From NCBI GenBank assembly GCA_002163975.1, contig CP019636.1, positions 1,117,001 through 1,181,000 on the forward strand: 64,000 bases of DNA, given 5' to 3'. A model generated the notes under the pieces. It was not told the origin of the DNA, did no database searches, and saw only the letters and a list, made by a program, of their open reading frames with translations. Origin of the DNA: Nostocales cyanobacterium HT-58-2 (GTDB lineage: Bacteria > Cyanobacteriota > Cyanobacteriia > Cyanobacteriales > Nostocaceae). Made by a program: the position numbers and the translations under genes. Below, piece by piece: positions 36,471-45,174 of this stretch. The number at the start of each line of letters is the position of its first letter. Position 1 is the first letter of the stretch.

Positions 36471-37062
36471 TTATGGATACCACGATAGACGAGTTGGTAC
36501 ATTAAATCCTATAGAACGTTTTTTAATTGTTTGTGAAGGAGAAAAAACAGAACCATGCTATTTTAAAAAGTTCCGCGTTCCTAGTAAAGTAAAGATTTAT
36601 ACTTATGGAACAGGTGAGAATACTATTAATGTGGTAAAAAAAGCTATAGAACTAAGAGCTAATGATAATTATGACCAGGTTTGGTGCGTATTTGATCGTG
36701 ATTCATTCCCAAAAAAAGATTTCAATAATGCTCTAGATCTTGCACAGCGTGAAAAGATAGAAGTAGCTTATTCAAATGAATCATTTGAACTTTGGTATTT
36801 GTTGCATTTTCATTATTGTGATACAGCAATTTCAAGGCAGGACTGTATTGGAAAGATAAATCAGTATTTTCGAGAACATATAAGTTGTGACTATCAAAAA
36901 AATAGTGAAAAAAATTATGAATTATTAAAAACTAGACAAGAAACAGCAATTCGTAATGCAGAAAAGCTTTTAGCTCAATACTCTACGCCAAACCCAGCAG
37001 ACGATAAACCGTCAACGACAGTTCATCGACTGGTTAAGCGGCTAAATAGATCTGTTCTTTAA
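36427..37062 (+). CDS. RloB-family Toprim-like effector (AbiL-type defence, subunit ii)
   Basis: 211 residues starting at GTG within the end of rloA. Toprim-like acids are visible: E37 in LIVCEGEKTEPCYF, and D90/D92 in WCVFDRDSF. The downstream SNESFELWYLLHF block is an RloB hallmark. The family is predicted to be a nuclease. Together with the SMC-like ATPase it forms a two-gene abortive-infection or restriction-linked module, the arrangement called AbiL in defence catalogues. Overlapping starts and stops imply fixed stoichiometry. Confidence 0.8.
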   Translation: MVQVPKRGSSQTRNSYGYHDRRVGTLNPIERFLIVCEGEKTEPCYFKKFRVPSKVKIYTYGTGENTINVVKKAIELRANDNYDQVWCVFDRDSFPKKDFNNALDLAQREKIEVAYSNESFELWYLLHFHYCDTAISRQDCIGKINQYFREHISCDYQKNSEKNYELLKTRQETAIRNAEKLLAQYSTPNPADDKPSTTVHRLVKRLNRSVL

Positions 37063-37084
37063 ATGTCTAGCAAAAGCAATAGCC

Positions 37085-37159
37085 TTACGCCTTCGATAAA
37101 GCAATTACTTCCTCATAAGGGTAATAGATTGCTACTTTCTTTTCTATTGCCCTTCCCAC
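37085..37159 (-). CDS. Mini-ORF with YEExxALSKA motif (24 aa)
   Basis: Starts GTG and reads AIYYPYEEVIALSKA at its end. The same YxYEEhxALSKA pattern recurs in a neighbouring mini-ORF at 37214-37279. Two similar tiny frames in a row suggest duplicated phage peptides or the leftover C-termini of duplicated genes. Expression unproven. Confidence 0.3.
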   Translation of the reverse strand: MGRAIEKKVAIYYPYEEVIALSKA

Positions 37160-37213
37160 ACTACGGATGCAGCAAAGCTACGGAAAAATAAATGAAGATT
37201 GTGTAGTTAACTC

Positions 37214-37279
37214 TTAAGGTACTGTGATCGCCTTAGACAAGGCAGTTGCCTCTTCGTAGGTATACTCAACTCTAATCAC
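37214..37279 (-). CDS. Mini-ORF with YEExxALSKA motif (21 aa)
   Basis: GTG start overlaps the stop of the DUF5872-like gene (GTGATTAG), an arrangement suited to translational coupling. The peptide contains VEYTYEEATALSKAITV, closely matching the second mini-ORF. Function unknown. Confidence 0.35.
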   Translation of the reverse strand: MIRVEYTYEEATALSKAITVP

Positions 37280-37643
37280 GGTACTTCCTCACTTTGTTTG
37301 CAATTTTACTCGGTTGACGTACGAATTGCCGACCGCTACGAGTTCCCTTAATTTTGGCTCGGTTTGTTGCAGCTTTTTCCCCAGGCTTTAAAGATTCCCA
37401 CGCTTTATCTGGTAGGTAGCGTCCTTTGCCCTCCATCTTTTTGCTGGAGTACTGCCACTTCTGATTTGCCCACTTGGTTAAGTTATTCGAGGAGGATTTC
37501 TTACCACGAAAACCACCACCCCATTTTTTGTAAAGCTGAACGGCGTATTGCATGGCTCTAGCAGAGTGCTTTCCACCCATCTTTGCCTTGGCTTGTGCTT
37601 TGGCTCTCAACCAGAGTTTGAGATTTGTTTTGGTTGCTTCCAT
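37272..37643 (-). CDS. Basic DUF5872-like protein
   Basis: 123 residues, strongly basic. The core NLTKWANQKWQYSSKK ... GRYLPDKAWESLKPGEKAA resembles the DUF5872 Trp/Lys-rich motif found in phages and large DNA viruses. It probably binds nucleic acid or is a virion-packaged basic protein. It follows terminase in the same - strand run. Confidence 0.6.
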   Translation of the reverse strand: MEATKTNLKLWLRAKAQAKAKMGGKHSARAMQYAVQLYKKWGGGFRGKKSSSNNLTKWANQKWQYSSKKMEGKGRYLPDKAWESLKPGEKAATNRAKIKGTRSGRQFVRQPSKIANKVRKYRD

Positions 37644-37702
37644 CTAGTTGTGATAATGATATTCAGGTAATTTTATTGACATACTAATTGTAAGTTTTGC
37701 TA

Positions 37703-37885
37703 CTACCATGGCATTAACAGTTTATCCAACTGTTCTAACTCGCTCAACTCCCCAAACTTCTCTTCTTGGTATTCCTCAGGTGGCGATGGCTGCGGGATTT
37801 CCATGATTGGAATTGATAGGGCAATAATTGCTGCTTCTGAGTCAGGGCTTCGACCCAACGGCTCCTTGTCTTCTCTTTGGGTTCG
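37703..37885 (-). pseudogene. Out-of-frame C-terminal continuation of TerL
   Basis: The sequence DKEPLGRSPDSEAAIIALS, the typical end of the terminase nuclease domain, lies in a frame different from TerL. One extra A in the AAAGAGAAGACAAGG stretch near 37875 would join it as CEPKEKDKEPLGRSPD. The natural stop would then be at 37703. Confidence 0.65.
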
Positions 37886-39345
37886 CACAGTATTTGGTCT
37901 TTGGTGTTAGTTGTGTACCGGGTAGCCGCCAAGTCAGCAAAGACGTAGTCTTCATTTTCCAGGGGTGCGATCGCCAATTCTTCACTCTTAAGTGCTTCCC
38001 GGAAATTCCAGAATAATTCTGCTTTGCGGTTAGTATAGAGTTTCGGCTTCTTTGCCCCATCTCCAAATCGGCAAGCGCGAGCAAGCCTTCCAGACTTTAT
38101 CAATCTAGCTAAGGTTCCCGCTCCCACCCCTGTGGAGTCAACAGCTATCTCACAGTGTCCCCCAAGCGATCGCATATTCTCCTCAGCAATATCTGCTGCT
38201 CTATCGGTGTCGAGCAGGTCCCCTTTGGTTGGGTGAATTTGCACTTCATAAAGCACTGGTCCGCGCCAGATTGCCAAGGCGTGAGGGTCCCCGCCATCGC
38301 CAACGTCTAAACCTAAGCGCCAAGTGTAGCGCTTAGCAAGCTCCTCCCAGTATTCTGGGTTGGCGTCGTAGCGAGCGCGGGCGGCACGAAGTAGGCGCAG
38401 AGGAATGATACCATCTGTTGAGTCTTCAGGATATTCGCCCAAAACTCGGCTGATCCAAAATGGCGAATTTTCAAATTTGTCTCGGCGTACTGTCTCAATC
38501 CATTCAATTGAGATGGCACCCGGTATCACGTCCCGTGGTAAGTCTTCGTCCCACTTATCTTGTGGCTTGATTTCCCCGTCTTCATTGAGAATTCTTGCTG
38601 CAACTTCTGGCTTAAGCCGATGCACACCGTCGGCACACCGCTCATACGCCCAAGCGGTGTTGGGGTGACTAAAAGCTGTGATTGTTATGCAGTGTCTATC
38701 TTTCTTGCAAGTCTTAGCAAAGTTTGACAATGGGTCAACTGGGTTGCCTATCCTCAGACCTCTGTTGCGCGAACCCGTCAAACAACTACGAAAGCCATCG
38801 TCAATTATCTCTGTTATTCCGTCCGCCTCGTCTTCAATGAGGAGCATTTTTTCCTCATGCTTACCTTGGAATGAGTTAACGTCATAATTGCGACTAGTAA
38901 ACCCCCAAGCCCTCGCAGTTTCACTGAGCCTTACAAATAAAACCCCGCGCTCGCCGCCAAGCTTTTTCTTATGCTTGTCGTAGAGCTTACGTACTTCATG
39001 CCAGAGAATATCCTTTACTTGGTCTTCACTAGGTGCAGTCGTGATTGCTACGCCACCAACGGCAAACACGTACCAAAGAACTAAAACTGCAGCGGTCAAA
39101 CTTTTTCCAACTCCGTGCGCTGCTTTGACGTTGGTAATGGGGCGATCGCGCACAGATTCCATGATTGAGATTTGCTCAGGCGTTGGTGCGATTTCTAGAA
39201 TCTCGGAACAAAAGCCAACTGGGTCATCAGCATATTTTGCGTAGGGGACCGTACCCTGTGCGTTGAGCTTTTCTTGCCGTCTTTTACGGCGTTGCTCTCG
39301 TTGCCGCTTGAGGCTGTTAACCTTCCCTATTATTGCCAGGCTCAT
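37744..39345 (-). CDS. terL: Terminase large subunit, frameshifted near the C-terminus
   Basis: 533 residues. ATPase: Walker A AAHGVGKS (75-82) and Walker B MLLIEDEA (167-174). RNase H-like nuclease: D347/D350 in GLDVGDGGDP and D403 in IAVDSTGVGAG, with a third acid expected in the displaced C-terminal motif. After about residue 491 the frame leaves the conserved GRSPD-type ending and runs into a nonsense tail (RSHRHLRNTKKRSLGS), so packaging activity is doubtful unless this is a sequencing indel. It overlaps terS by 29 bp. Terminase usually precedes portal and capsid genes; here it lies between tail-chaperone and tape-measure genes. Confidence 0.8.
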   Translation of the reverse strand: MSLAIIGKVNSLKRQREQRRKRRQEKLNAQGTVPYAKYADDPVGFCSEILEIAPTPEQISIMESVRDRPITNVKAAHGVGKSLTAAVLVLWYVFAVGGVAITTAPSEDQVKDILWHEVRKLYDKHKKKLGGERGVLFVRLSETARAWGFTSRNYDVNSFQGKHEEKMLLIEDEADGITEIIDDGFRSCLTGSRNRGLRIGNPVDPLSNFAKTCKKDRHCITITAFSHPNTAWAYERCADGVHRLKPEVAARILNEDGEIKPQDKWDEDLPRDVIPGAISIEWIETVRRDKFENSPFWISRVLGEYPEDSTDGIIPLRLLRAARARYDANPEYWEELAKRYTWRLGLDVGDGGDPHALAIWRGPVLYEVQIHPTKGDLLDTDRAADIAEENMRSLGGHCEIAVDSTGVGAGTLARLIKSGRLARACRFGDGAKKPKLYTNRKAELFWNFREALKSEELAIAPLENEDYVFADLAATRYTTNTKDQILCEPKEKTRSRWVEALTQKQQLLPYQFQSWKSRSHRHLRNTKKRSLGS

Positions 39346-39691
39346 CAGTTAACGCCTCAAATGCAATTTTCAATTCGCCCACAATCTTGACAGCCCCAGC
39401 GACAGCATGAATTTGATCAGGCTTGCCGTTATCCTGCACAAGTTCTACCAATTTATTGAGTGATACCTTTAGAGCTTTAGTTGCATCAGATTGCCAATCC
39501 TTTGTGAGCGCTTCCTTTTTTAGGTGGAAAAGTGCGGCAAGATGCTCATCCTCACTCATTCTGGTTCGGTAGTTCCGGATGGTGCGATCGCTAATTCCCC
39601 AGCGCTTAGCCGTTTGTTTGTCACCAAACAACTCACTTTCTGCAAGAACTACGGCTGCTCTTTCGTAAGGAAACTCCACTATACGCACCAA
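39317..39691 (-). CDS. terS: Terminase small subunit-like HTH protein
   Basis: 124 residues. The N-terminal helix-turn-helix FGDKQTAKRWGISDRTIRNY (about residues 22-41) is the DNA-recognition element; the C-terminal half is helical and mediates oligomerisation. It recognises the packaging site and hands DNA to TerL. It overlaps terL by 29 bp, the usual pairing. Confidence 0.65.
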   Translation of the reverse strand: MVRIVEFPYERAAVVLAESELFGDKQTAKRWGISDRTIRNYRTRMSEDEHLAALFHLKKEALTKDWQSDATKALKVSLNKLVELVQDNGKPDQIHAVAGAVKIVGELKIAFEALTDEPGNNREG

Positions 39692-39734
39692 TTCATATTG
39701 CCATTATTCCCCATTTTTCCAATTTAGGGAAAAG

Positions 39735-40022
39735 CTAGGCTGCTTTTGTTTCTTCCAGCAATTCAAAAGCAATAGTAGTGTACATATTATTAGGGTCGGT
39801 CCCACATATCAACAACAAACCAGTCTTTTGCGGGTCGTAGGTATCAATAGATTCTAAAACTTGTGTTAGTCGTGTCTCTAATTGCAAAGAGATGTTTCTA
39901 TAAAATAAATTAGGATGATCAATATTAATTAAGTTTTTCGCTATGCCGCAATAGCGCAATAGCGCAAATGTTCTTTTGCTCAGAGGCTGTGCAAAAATGA
40001 AAGCCGCAAGCTTTGGCTTCAA
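39735..40022 (-). CDS. Hypothetical phage-linked protein
   Basis: Up to 95 residues from a TTG at 40022; the real start may be further in. The C-terminal part (LTQVLESIDTYDPQKTGLLL, then ICGTDPNNMY) looks like coding sequence with an alpha/beta fold, but no family was recognised. It precedes terS on the - strand and is divergent from the small RHH gene. Confidence 0.4.
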   Translation of the reverse strand: MKPKLAAFIFAQPLSKRTFALLRYCGIAKNLINIDHPNLFYRNISLQLETRLTQVLESIDTYDPQKTGLLLICGTDPNNMYTTIAFELLEETKAA

Positions 40023-40028
40023 ATTAGG

Positions 40029-40202
40029 ATGGCAGAAGAAACTAGAGAAGTACGGGGGAGACTCCCTAAGGACTTAAAAATCGCGTTTGAAATCGCCTGT
40101 GCGCGTCTGGAATTGACGCAGACTGCGGCTTTGGAGGAGGCGATTAGAGATTGGTTGCAAAAAAAAGATTTCCCTACTGGTGGAAAGTCACAAGGGGGTT
40201 AA
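40029..40202 (+). CDS. Ribbon-helix-helix regulator, 57 aa
   Basis: A short gene with AGG five bases before ATG, encoding VRGRLPKDLKIAFEIACA and RLELTQTAALEEAIRDWLQK, a typical CopG/Arc-type RHH domain. It is the first + strand gene of the restriction island and stands 268 bp from hsdM, so a repressor of the restriction-modification operon or of the divergent phage gene is plausible. Confidence 0.6.
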   Translation: MAEETREVRGRLPKDLKIAFEIACARLELTQTAALEEAIRDWLQKKDFPTGGKSQGG

Positions 40203-40469
40203 AGGGTTATGGTTAAAATTATTAAAATGCTTGTATAATATATATCCTGAAACTTTTTGAACACTGATTTCTCAGCTTTTGTGAGAAATCCGGGTTTACA
40301 GCTACATCAATCGGGAAGTTCAATCTAAGCTTAGGAGTCTTAAATTGGAGTAGGTATGTACGGTTTTTTAACCGTGATTTGGCACTCAACAAATTGCACG
40401 CTCATTTCACCTTGTACGTGCAAGATAGGAGCCAAGCCATTAATATTAAAAATTCCACAGTAAAGCTAA
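40203..40469 (+). promoter_or_regulatory. hsdM upstream region with promoter-like -10 and hairpin
   Basis: The AT-rich leader contains a TATAAT hexamer at 40234-40239 and, downstream, a hairpin GATTTCTC/GAGAAATC (40266-40290) that could be an operator or attenuator. No gene is seen here. The TATAAT is the best candidate start for the hsdMS-AlbA_2 transcript. Confidence 0.45.
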
Positions 40470-41990
40470 ATGTTCGAGCAAACTTTTAAAAATATTGATG
40501 ATGTTCTCTGGAAGGAGGCGGGTTGTACTACAGAGTTAGATTACACTGAGCAAACCTCTTGGCTGCTGTTTTTGAAGTATTTGGATGACTTGGAGCAGGA
40601 AAGGGCGCTAGAGGCGGAACTGGTCGGTAAACCTTATGAATTTATTATTGATGAGGCGCATCGCTGGTCATCTTGGGCAGCTCCAAAAAAGGCGGATGGG
40701 ACGTTGGATCATGATAATGCGCTGATTGGCGATGATTTAATTGATTATGTCAACCGCAAACTATTTCCATATTTACAGAGTTTCAAGCAACGGGCTACTA
40801 GTCCAGACACAATTGAATACAAGATTGGGGAAATTTTTAGCGAGATTAAGAATAGGTTTCAAAGCGGCTACAGCTTGCGGGATGCGCTGGAATATATTGA
40901 TGAGCTACGGTTTAGATCGCAACAGGAGAAACACGAGCTATCGCATCTCTATGAAGCCAAAATCAGGAACATGGGGAATGCGGGGCGCAATGGGGGTGAG
41001 TATTACACGCCGCGTCCCCTGATTCGGGCGATAATCCAGGTGGTGAAGCCGAAGATTGGCGATCGCATTTACGATGGGGCTTGCGGTTCGGCGGGGTTCT
41101 TGTGCGAGAGTTACGACTATTTACGTCGGGGTAAGCTGACGACAAAAGAGCTTGAGATTCTTCAGAAACATACCTTTACGGGTAAGGAAAAGAAAAGTTT
41201 GGCTTATGTGATTGCCATCATGAATATGATTTTGCATGGCATTGATGCGCCAAATATTATCCACACCAACACGCTGACGGAAAATCTCAGTGATATTCAA
41301 GACAAGAATCGTTTTGATGTCATCCTGGCAAATCCGCCATTTGGGGGAAAGGAACGCAAGGAAGTACAGCAGAATTTCCCGATTAAGACTGGGGAAACAG
41401 CGTTTCTGTTTTTGCAGCATTTCATCAAAATGCTGAAGCAGGGCGGAAGGGCGGCAGTAGTCATCAAAAATACGTTCCTGTCAAATTCGGATAATGCTTC
41501 GCGGGCGTTGCGTGAGGAGCTTTTGACTAGTTGCAATCTGCACACCATTTTGGATTGTCCGAGTGGGACTTTTATCGGGGCGGGGGTGAAAACGGTGGTG
41601 CTGTTTTTTGAGAAAGGACAGCCCTTGGACGCTTTGCAGAGAACGCCTTTATTTTCTCAGGGAAAACCTTTAACTGAGGGGATGGCAACTCAGAAAATTT
41701 GGTATTACCAACTCGATCCAGGGCGTAGTTTGGGGAAAACCAATGCGCTGAATGATGAGGATTTGCGCGAGTTTGTGGAGTTACAGGCTACGTTTGCAGA
41801 AACAGAAAAATCTTGGCTGGTGGACATTGCTGATATTGATCGCGAGTCGTTCGATCTGTCGGTGAAGAATCCAAATAAAGCTGAGGAATCACAGTTAAGA
41901 GAACCGCAGGAAATTTTGGATGAAATTGCTGCTTTGGATGCGGAGAGTGCGGAGATTTTAGCGGGGATTGGAGGGATGATATGCAGTTAA
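40470..41990 (+). CDS. hsdM: Type I restriction-modification N6-adenine methyltransferase subunit
   Basis: 506 residues. N-terminal HsdM_N helical domain (LWKEAGCTTELDYTEQTSWL), SAM motif I YDGACGSAGF (201-210) and catalytic motif IV NPPFGG (288-293) of adenine-specific methylases. It assembles as M2S for methylation and R2M2S for restriction. Its 3' end overlaps hsdS by 10 bp. GC content is slightly above that of the phage genes, in line with horizontal acquisition of the island. Confidence 0.9.
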   Translation: MFEQTFKNIDDVLWKEAGCTTELDYTEQTSWLLFLKYLDDLEQERALEAELVGKPYEFIIDEAHRWSSWAAPKKADGTLDHDNALIGDDLIDYVNRKLFPYLQSFKQRATSPDTIEYKIGEIFSEIKNRFQSGYSLRDALEYIDELRFRSQQEKHELSHLYEAKIRNMGNAGRNGGEYYTPRPLIRAIIQVVKPKIGDRIYDGACGSAGFLCESYDYLRRGKLTTKELEILQKHTFTGKEKKSLAYVIAIMNMILHGIDAPNIIHTNTLTENLSDIQDKNRFDVILANPPFGGKERKEVQQNFPIKTGETAFLFLQHFIKMLKQGGRAAVVIKNTFLSNSDNASRALREELLTSCNLHTILDCPSGTFIGAGVKTVVLFFEKGQPLDALQRTPLFSQGKPLTEGMATQKIWYYQLDPGRSLGKTNALNDEDLREFVELQATFAETEKSWLVDIADIDRESFDLSVKNPNKAEESQLREPQEILDEIAALDAESAEILAGIGGMICS

Positions 41991-43300
41991 CCGTTGATGG
42001 TGGACAGTTACCAGTCGGCTGGGAAATTAAAGAAATCGGGGATATCTGTAATTTAATGACAGGAGGGACCCCCAGCAGAAATAAACCAGAATATTTCGTC
42101 AATGGAGAAATAAAATGGCTTGTTTCTGGAGATATACATTCAAAAGAAATTTACGATTGTGAAGGTCGAATTACAGAGGAAGGATTAAAAAATTCAAATG
42201 CAAAATATTTACCCATAAATTCTGTTTTGATTGCATTGAATGGTCAAGGAAAAACTCGTGGTGCTGTTGCATTATTAAGGACAAAGGCAACGTGTAATCA
42301 ATCATTAGTTAGCATTTGTCCTAAAAAAGAAATTGAATTAATACCGGAATATATTTTTTACAATTTGCATAGCAGATATCTAGAAATCAGAAAAATAACT
42401 GGTGATGATAATAAAGAACGACGTGGATTGAATATGCCTATTATCAGGAAAATCAAAATTCCTATTCCACCACCGGCTGAACAAAAGAGGATTGTGGCAA
42501 TTTTAGATGAGGCATTGGAGGGAATTGATAGAGCGAGCGCCAACACCGAAAAGAACCTCGCCAACTCCCGCAAACTATTTGAATCTGTCATTCAAACTGC
42601 TATTTTTGCCGATAGCGATCAAGATGATTGGCATAGAAAAACCGTTGCAGATGTAGTCTTTCCTAAAAAAGGCTCAATACGAACTGGACCATTTGGAAGC
42701 CAGCTTTTGCATAGTGAATTTGTAGATGAAGGGATTGCCGTTCTGGGAATTGATAACGCCGTTGAAAATGAATTTAAATGGGGCAAAAAAAGATTTATTA
42801 CTCCTGAAAAATTCCGCCAGCTTTCTCGCTATCAAGTCAAACCTGGTGATGTCTTGATTACCATCATGGGTACTTGCGGACGTTGTGCAATTGTTCCCGA
42901 TGATATTCCTACGGCAATTAATACTAAACACCTTTGCTGTATTACATTAGACCACAAACAATGCCTGCCTAGTTTTCTCCATGCTTATTTCCTCCATCAT
43001 CCCATAGCACAACGATTTCTGACAGAAAGAGCTAAAGGCTCTATTATGTCTGGGTTAAACATGGAAATTATTAAGGAATTACCACTTCATCTGCCACCTA
43101 TCTCAAAGCAACAAATCATCATTGAAAAAGTTAACTTCCTTTCTCAAGAAATTAGCAGGCTTGAAACCATCTGCCGCCAAAAAATTGCCGCACTCAAAGA
43201 ACTCAAACAATCCATTCTGCAAAAAGCATTCACTGGCGAACTCACCGCAGACACTGCCAACCAAATAACAAAAGCTGCTCAAGAGGTAAACGCTGCATGA
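41981..43300 (+). CDS. hsdS: Type I restriction-modification specificity subunit
   Basis: 439 residues with two target recognition domains. TRD1 covers about residues 10-165, ending in IPIPPPAEQKRIVAILDEAL; TRD2 covers about 210-375, ending in HLPPISKQQIIIEKVNFL. Each is followed by a conserved helix that spaces the half-sites. The two TRDs are dissimilar, so an asymmetric bipartite target is expected. The C-terminus KELKQSILQKAFTGEL is canonical. The start overlaps hsdM and the stop overlaps the next gene (ATGA). Confidence 0.9.
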   Translation: MQLTVDGGQLPVGWEIKEIGDICNLMTGGTPSRNKPEYFVNGEIKWLVSGDIHSKEIYDCEGRITEEGLKNSNAKYLPINSVLIALNGQGKTRGAVALLRTKATCNQSLVSICPKKEIELIPEYIFYNLHSRYLEIRKITGDDNKERRGLNMPIIRKIKIPIPPPAEQKRIVAILDEALEGIDRASANTEKNLANSRKLFESVIQTAIFADSDQDDWHRKTVADVVFPKKGSIRTGPFGSQLLHSEFVDEGIAVLGIDNAVENEFKWGKKRFITPEKFRQLSRYQVKPGDVLITIMGTCGRCAIVPDDIPTAINTKHLCCITLDHKQCLPSFLHAYFLHHPIAQRFLTERAKGSIMSGLNMEIIKELPLHLPPISKQQIIIEKVNFLSQEISRLETICRQKIAALKELKQSILQKAFTGELTADTANQITKAAQEVNAA

Positions 43301-44715
43301 TTACCCTTGAAAACCTTGAAAATTGGCTGAATGCACCCACAGAAACAGAACGGCTAGAATTCAAAGAAGCCAAGCAACAGTATGATACAACCAAATTGTT
43401 GCGCTACTGCGTGGCTTTAGCCAACGAAGGTGGTGGATATCTGGTTTTGGGCGTAACCGATAAGCTCCCGCGTCGGGTTGTAGGTTCCCAAGCTTTTCTA
43501 TCCCCAACCGATCTCAACGATATCAAATCTCGCATCGTAGACAAACTCAGATTTCGGGTAGACGCTACAGAATTGCCGCATCCTGATGGACGAGTCCTGG
43601 TTTTTGAAGTACCAACCCGTCCCGTCGGGCAACCATTAGCGTTTGATGGAGCTTACCTAATGAGAGCGGGAGAAGATTTGGTGCCGATGACACCAGATGT
43701 ACTCAAGAAAATTTTTGCAGAAGACCAACAAGATTGGTTTTGCCAACCCGCTCGATGTGATGCCAGCCCTGACGATGTAATCGCCCTCCTAGATACCCAA
43801 GCATACTTTGAACTGCTAAAAATTCCCTATCCAACTACCCGTGATGCTGTCCTAGAAAGATTGCAAAGCCAACAGTTAATTAAACCAACAGCACATGGTT
43901 GGACAATCACAAACTTAGCTGCGATCCTGTTGGCAAAAAAACTGGATGCCTTTTCCCCTACCTTGGCTCGTAAAGCTCCCCGTGTCGTAATCTACGAAGG
44001 TATCAATAAGCTAAAAACTCGTAATGACACGACAGGCATCCGAGGATATGCTGTTGGCTTTAACGGATTAGTGGATTTTGTCCACTCAGCAGCACCTCAA
44101 AATCGCTTTATCGAGGAAGTTGTGCGGGAAGAAGTAAAGATGTTCCCAGAACAGGCTTTACGAGAACTTATTGCTAATGCTTTGGTGCATCAGGATTTTC
44201 TAGCAACAGGTACTTCAGTGATGATCGAGATGTATAGCGATCGCATTGAGATATCTAATCCCGGCATCCCGCCCATTAAGGTAGAGCGATTTATTGATGA
44301 AAATCGCTCCCGTAACGAACAACTCGCAGACATAATGCGACGTTTCGGTATATGTGAAGAAAAAGGCAGTGGCATTGACAAAGTTGTAAGCGCAGCAGAA
44401 GTGTTTCAACTACCCGCACCAGATTTTCGAGTAGGTGATACACGCACCACAGCAGTGCTGTTTGCCCATCAGGATTTCGCCGACATGAGCAAAACAGACC
44501 GAATTCGAGCCTGCTACCAGCATTGCTGTCTGCTGTATGTCAGCAATCAACGAATGTCTAACCAAACCCTGCGAGAGCGTTTTCATCTAGGTGAGTCACA
44601 GGCAGCAACAGTATCTCAGATTATCGGATACACCACAAAAGCTGGATTAATCAAAGCAGACCAATCAGAATCAACTTCTACGCGCTATGCCAGATATCTA
44701 CCCTTTTGGGCGTAG
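43297..44715 (+). CDS. AlbA_2 (Schlafen-like) ATP-binding protein in the RM operon
   Basis: 472 residues. The N-terminal AlbA_2 domain is visible as ETERLEFKEAKQQYD and GGGYLVLGVTD (about 15-55). A GHKL-like C-terminal ATPase segment follows (ELIANALVHQDF, MYSDRIEISNPGIP, RRFGICEEKGSGIDK), and then a winged-helix region. This architecture is often annotated as a RecG-like or regulatory ATP-binding protein and recurs inside cyanobacterial type I loci. Starts by ATGA overlap with hsdS. Role in restriction control is inferred from context. Confidence 0.8.
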   Translation: MITLENLENWLNAPTETERLEFKEAKQQYDTTKLLRYCVALANEGGGYLVLGVTDKLPRRVVGSQAFLSPTDLNDIKSRIVDKLRFRVDATELPHPDGRVLVFEVPTRPVGQPLAFDGAYLMRAGEDLVPMTPDVLKKIFAEDQQDWFCQPARCDASPDDVIALLDTQAYFELLKIPYPTTRDAVLERLQSQQLIKPTAHGWTITNLAAILLAKKLDAFSPTLARKAPRVVIYEGINKLKTRNDTTGIRGYAVGFNGLVDFVHSAAPQNRFIEEVVREEVKMFPEQALRELIANALVHQDFLATGTSVMIEMYSDRIEISNPGIPPIKVERFIDENRSRNEQLADIMRRFGICEEKGSGIDKVVSAAEVFQLPAPDFRVGDTRTTAVLFAHQDFADMSKTDRIRACYQHCCLLYVSNQRMSNQTLRERFHLGESQAATVSQIIGYTTKAGLIKADQSESTSTRYARYLPFWA

Positions 44716-44717
44716 AT

Positions 44718-44942
44718 AGTGTTTTATCGCAAATCGAGATTAGTAGCTCTCAAATCCTGAAACCTTTGCAGAACAAGCAAAAAAGTGTTTTATCGCAAAT
44801 CGAGATGAGTCACTCCCAAATCCTCGAACCCTTGCAGAACAAACAAAAAAGTGTTTTATCGCAAATCGAGATGAGTCACTCTTAAATCCTCAAACCCTTG
44901 CAGAATCAACAAAAAAGTGTTTTATCGCAAATCGAGATGAGT
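44718..44942 (+). repeat. 66-bp tandem repeat, 3.4 copies
   Basis: The block AGTGTTTTATCGCAAATCGA recurs at exactly 66-bp spacing (44718, 44784, 44850, 44916). The intervening sequence is nearly the same in each unit, so it is a tandem satellite rather than CRISPR. It begins two bases after the AlbA_2 stop codon and separates that gene from the patatin operon. Confidence 0.85.
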
Positions 44943-45174
44943 TAAATATGAACGAAGTTGACCCCTTCGAGGAACAGATTTGCGGTCACGGTACGGGTTA
45001 CGTCAGACAGTTGCTTGGTTTTGGAAGATGATGGAGTAAATCACAAACCAGTGAGACATAATTGGTGTAACACTACAGGATGCGGAATGTAGGGTATTGT
45101 TTTTTTAGCTGGAAAATCTCATACTTATCTTGTATTAGAAATACTTTTAAGACAATACGTGCGGAGACTTCTCT
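44943..45174 (+). promoter_or_regulatory. Leader region of the patatin operon
   Basis: No long ORF. A 27-residue frame from 44948 (MNEVDPFEEQICGHGTGYVR...) has no recognised family. The region likely carries the operon promoter, although no consensus pair stands out. A GGAG box at 45162-45165 lies 9 nt before the ATG of the next gene. Confidence 0.3.

Noticed and set aside
44718..44942. CRISPR array (regular repeats at constant spacing)
   Set aside because: The sequence between the repeated cores is nearly the same in every unit, so there are no unique spacers, and no cas genes are near. It is a 66-bp tandem satellite.
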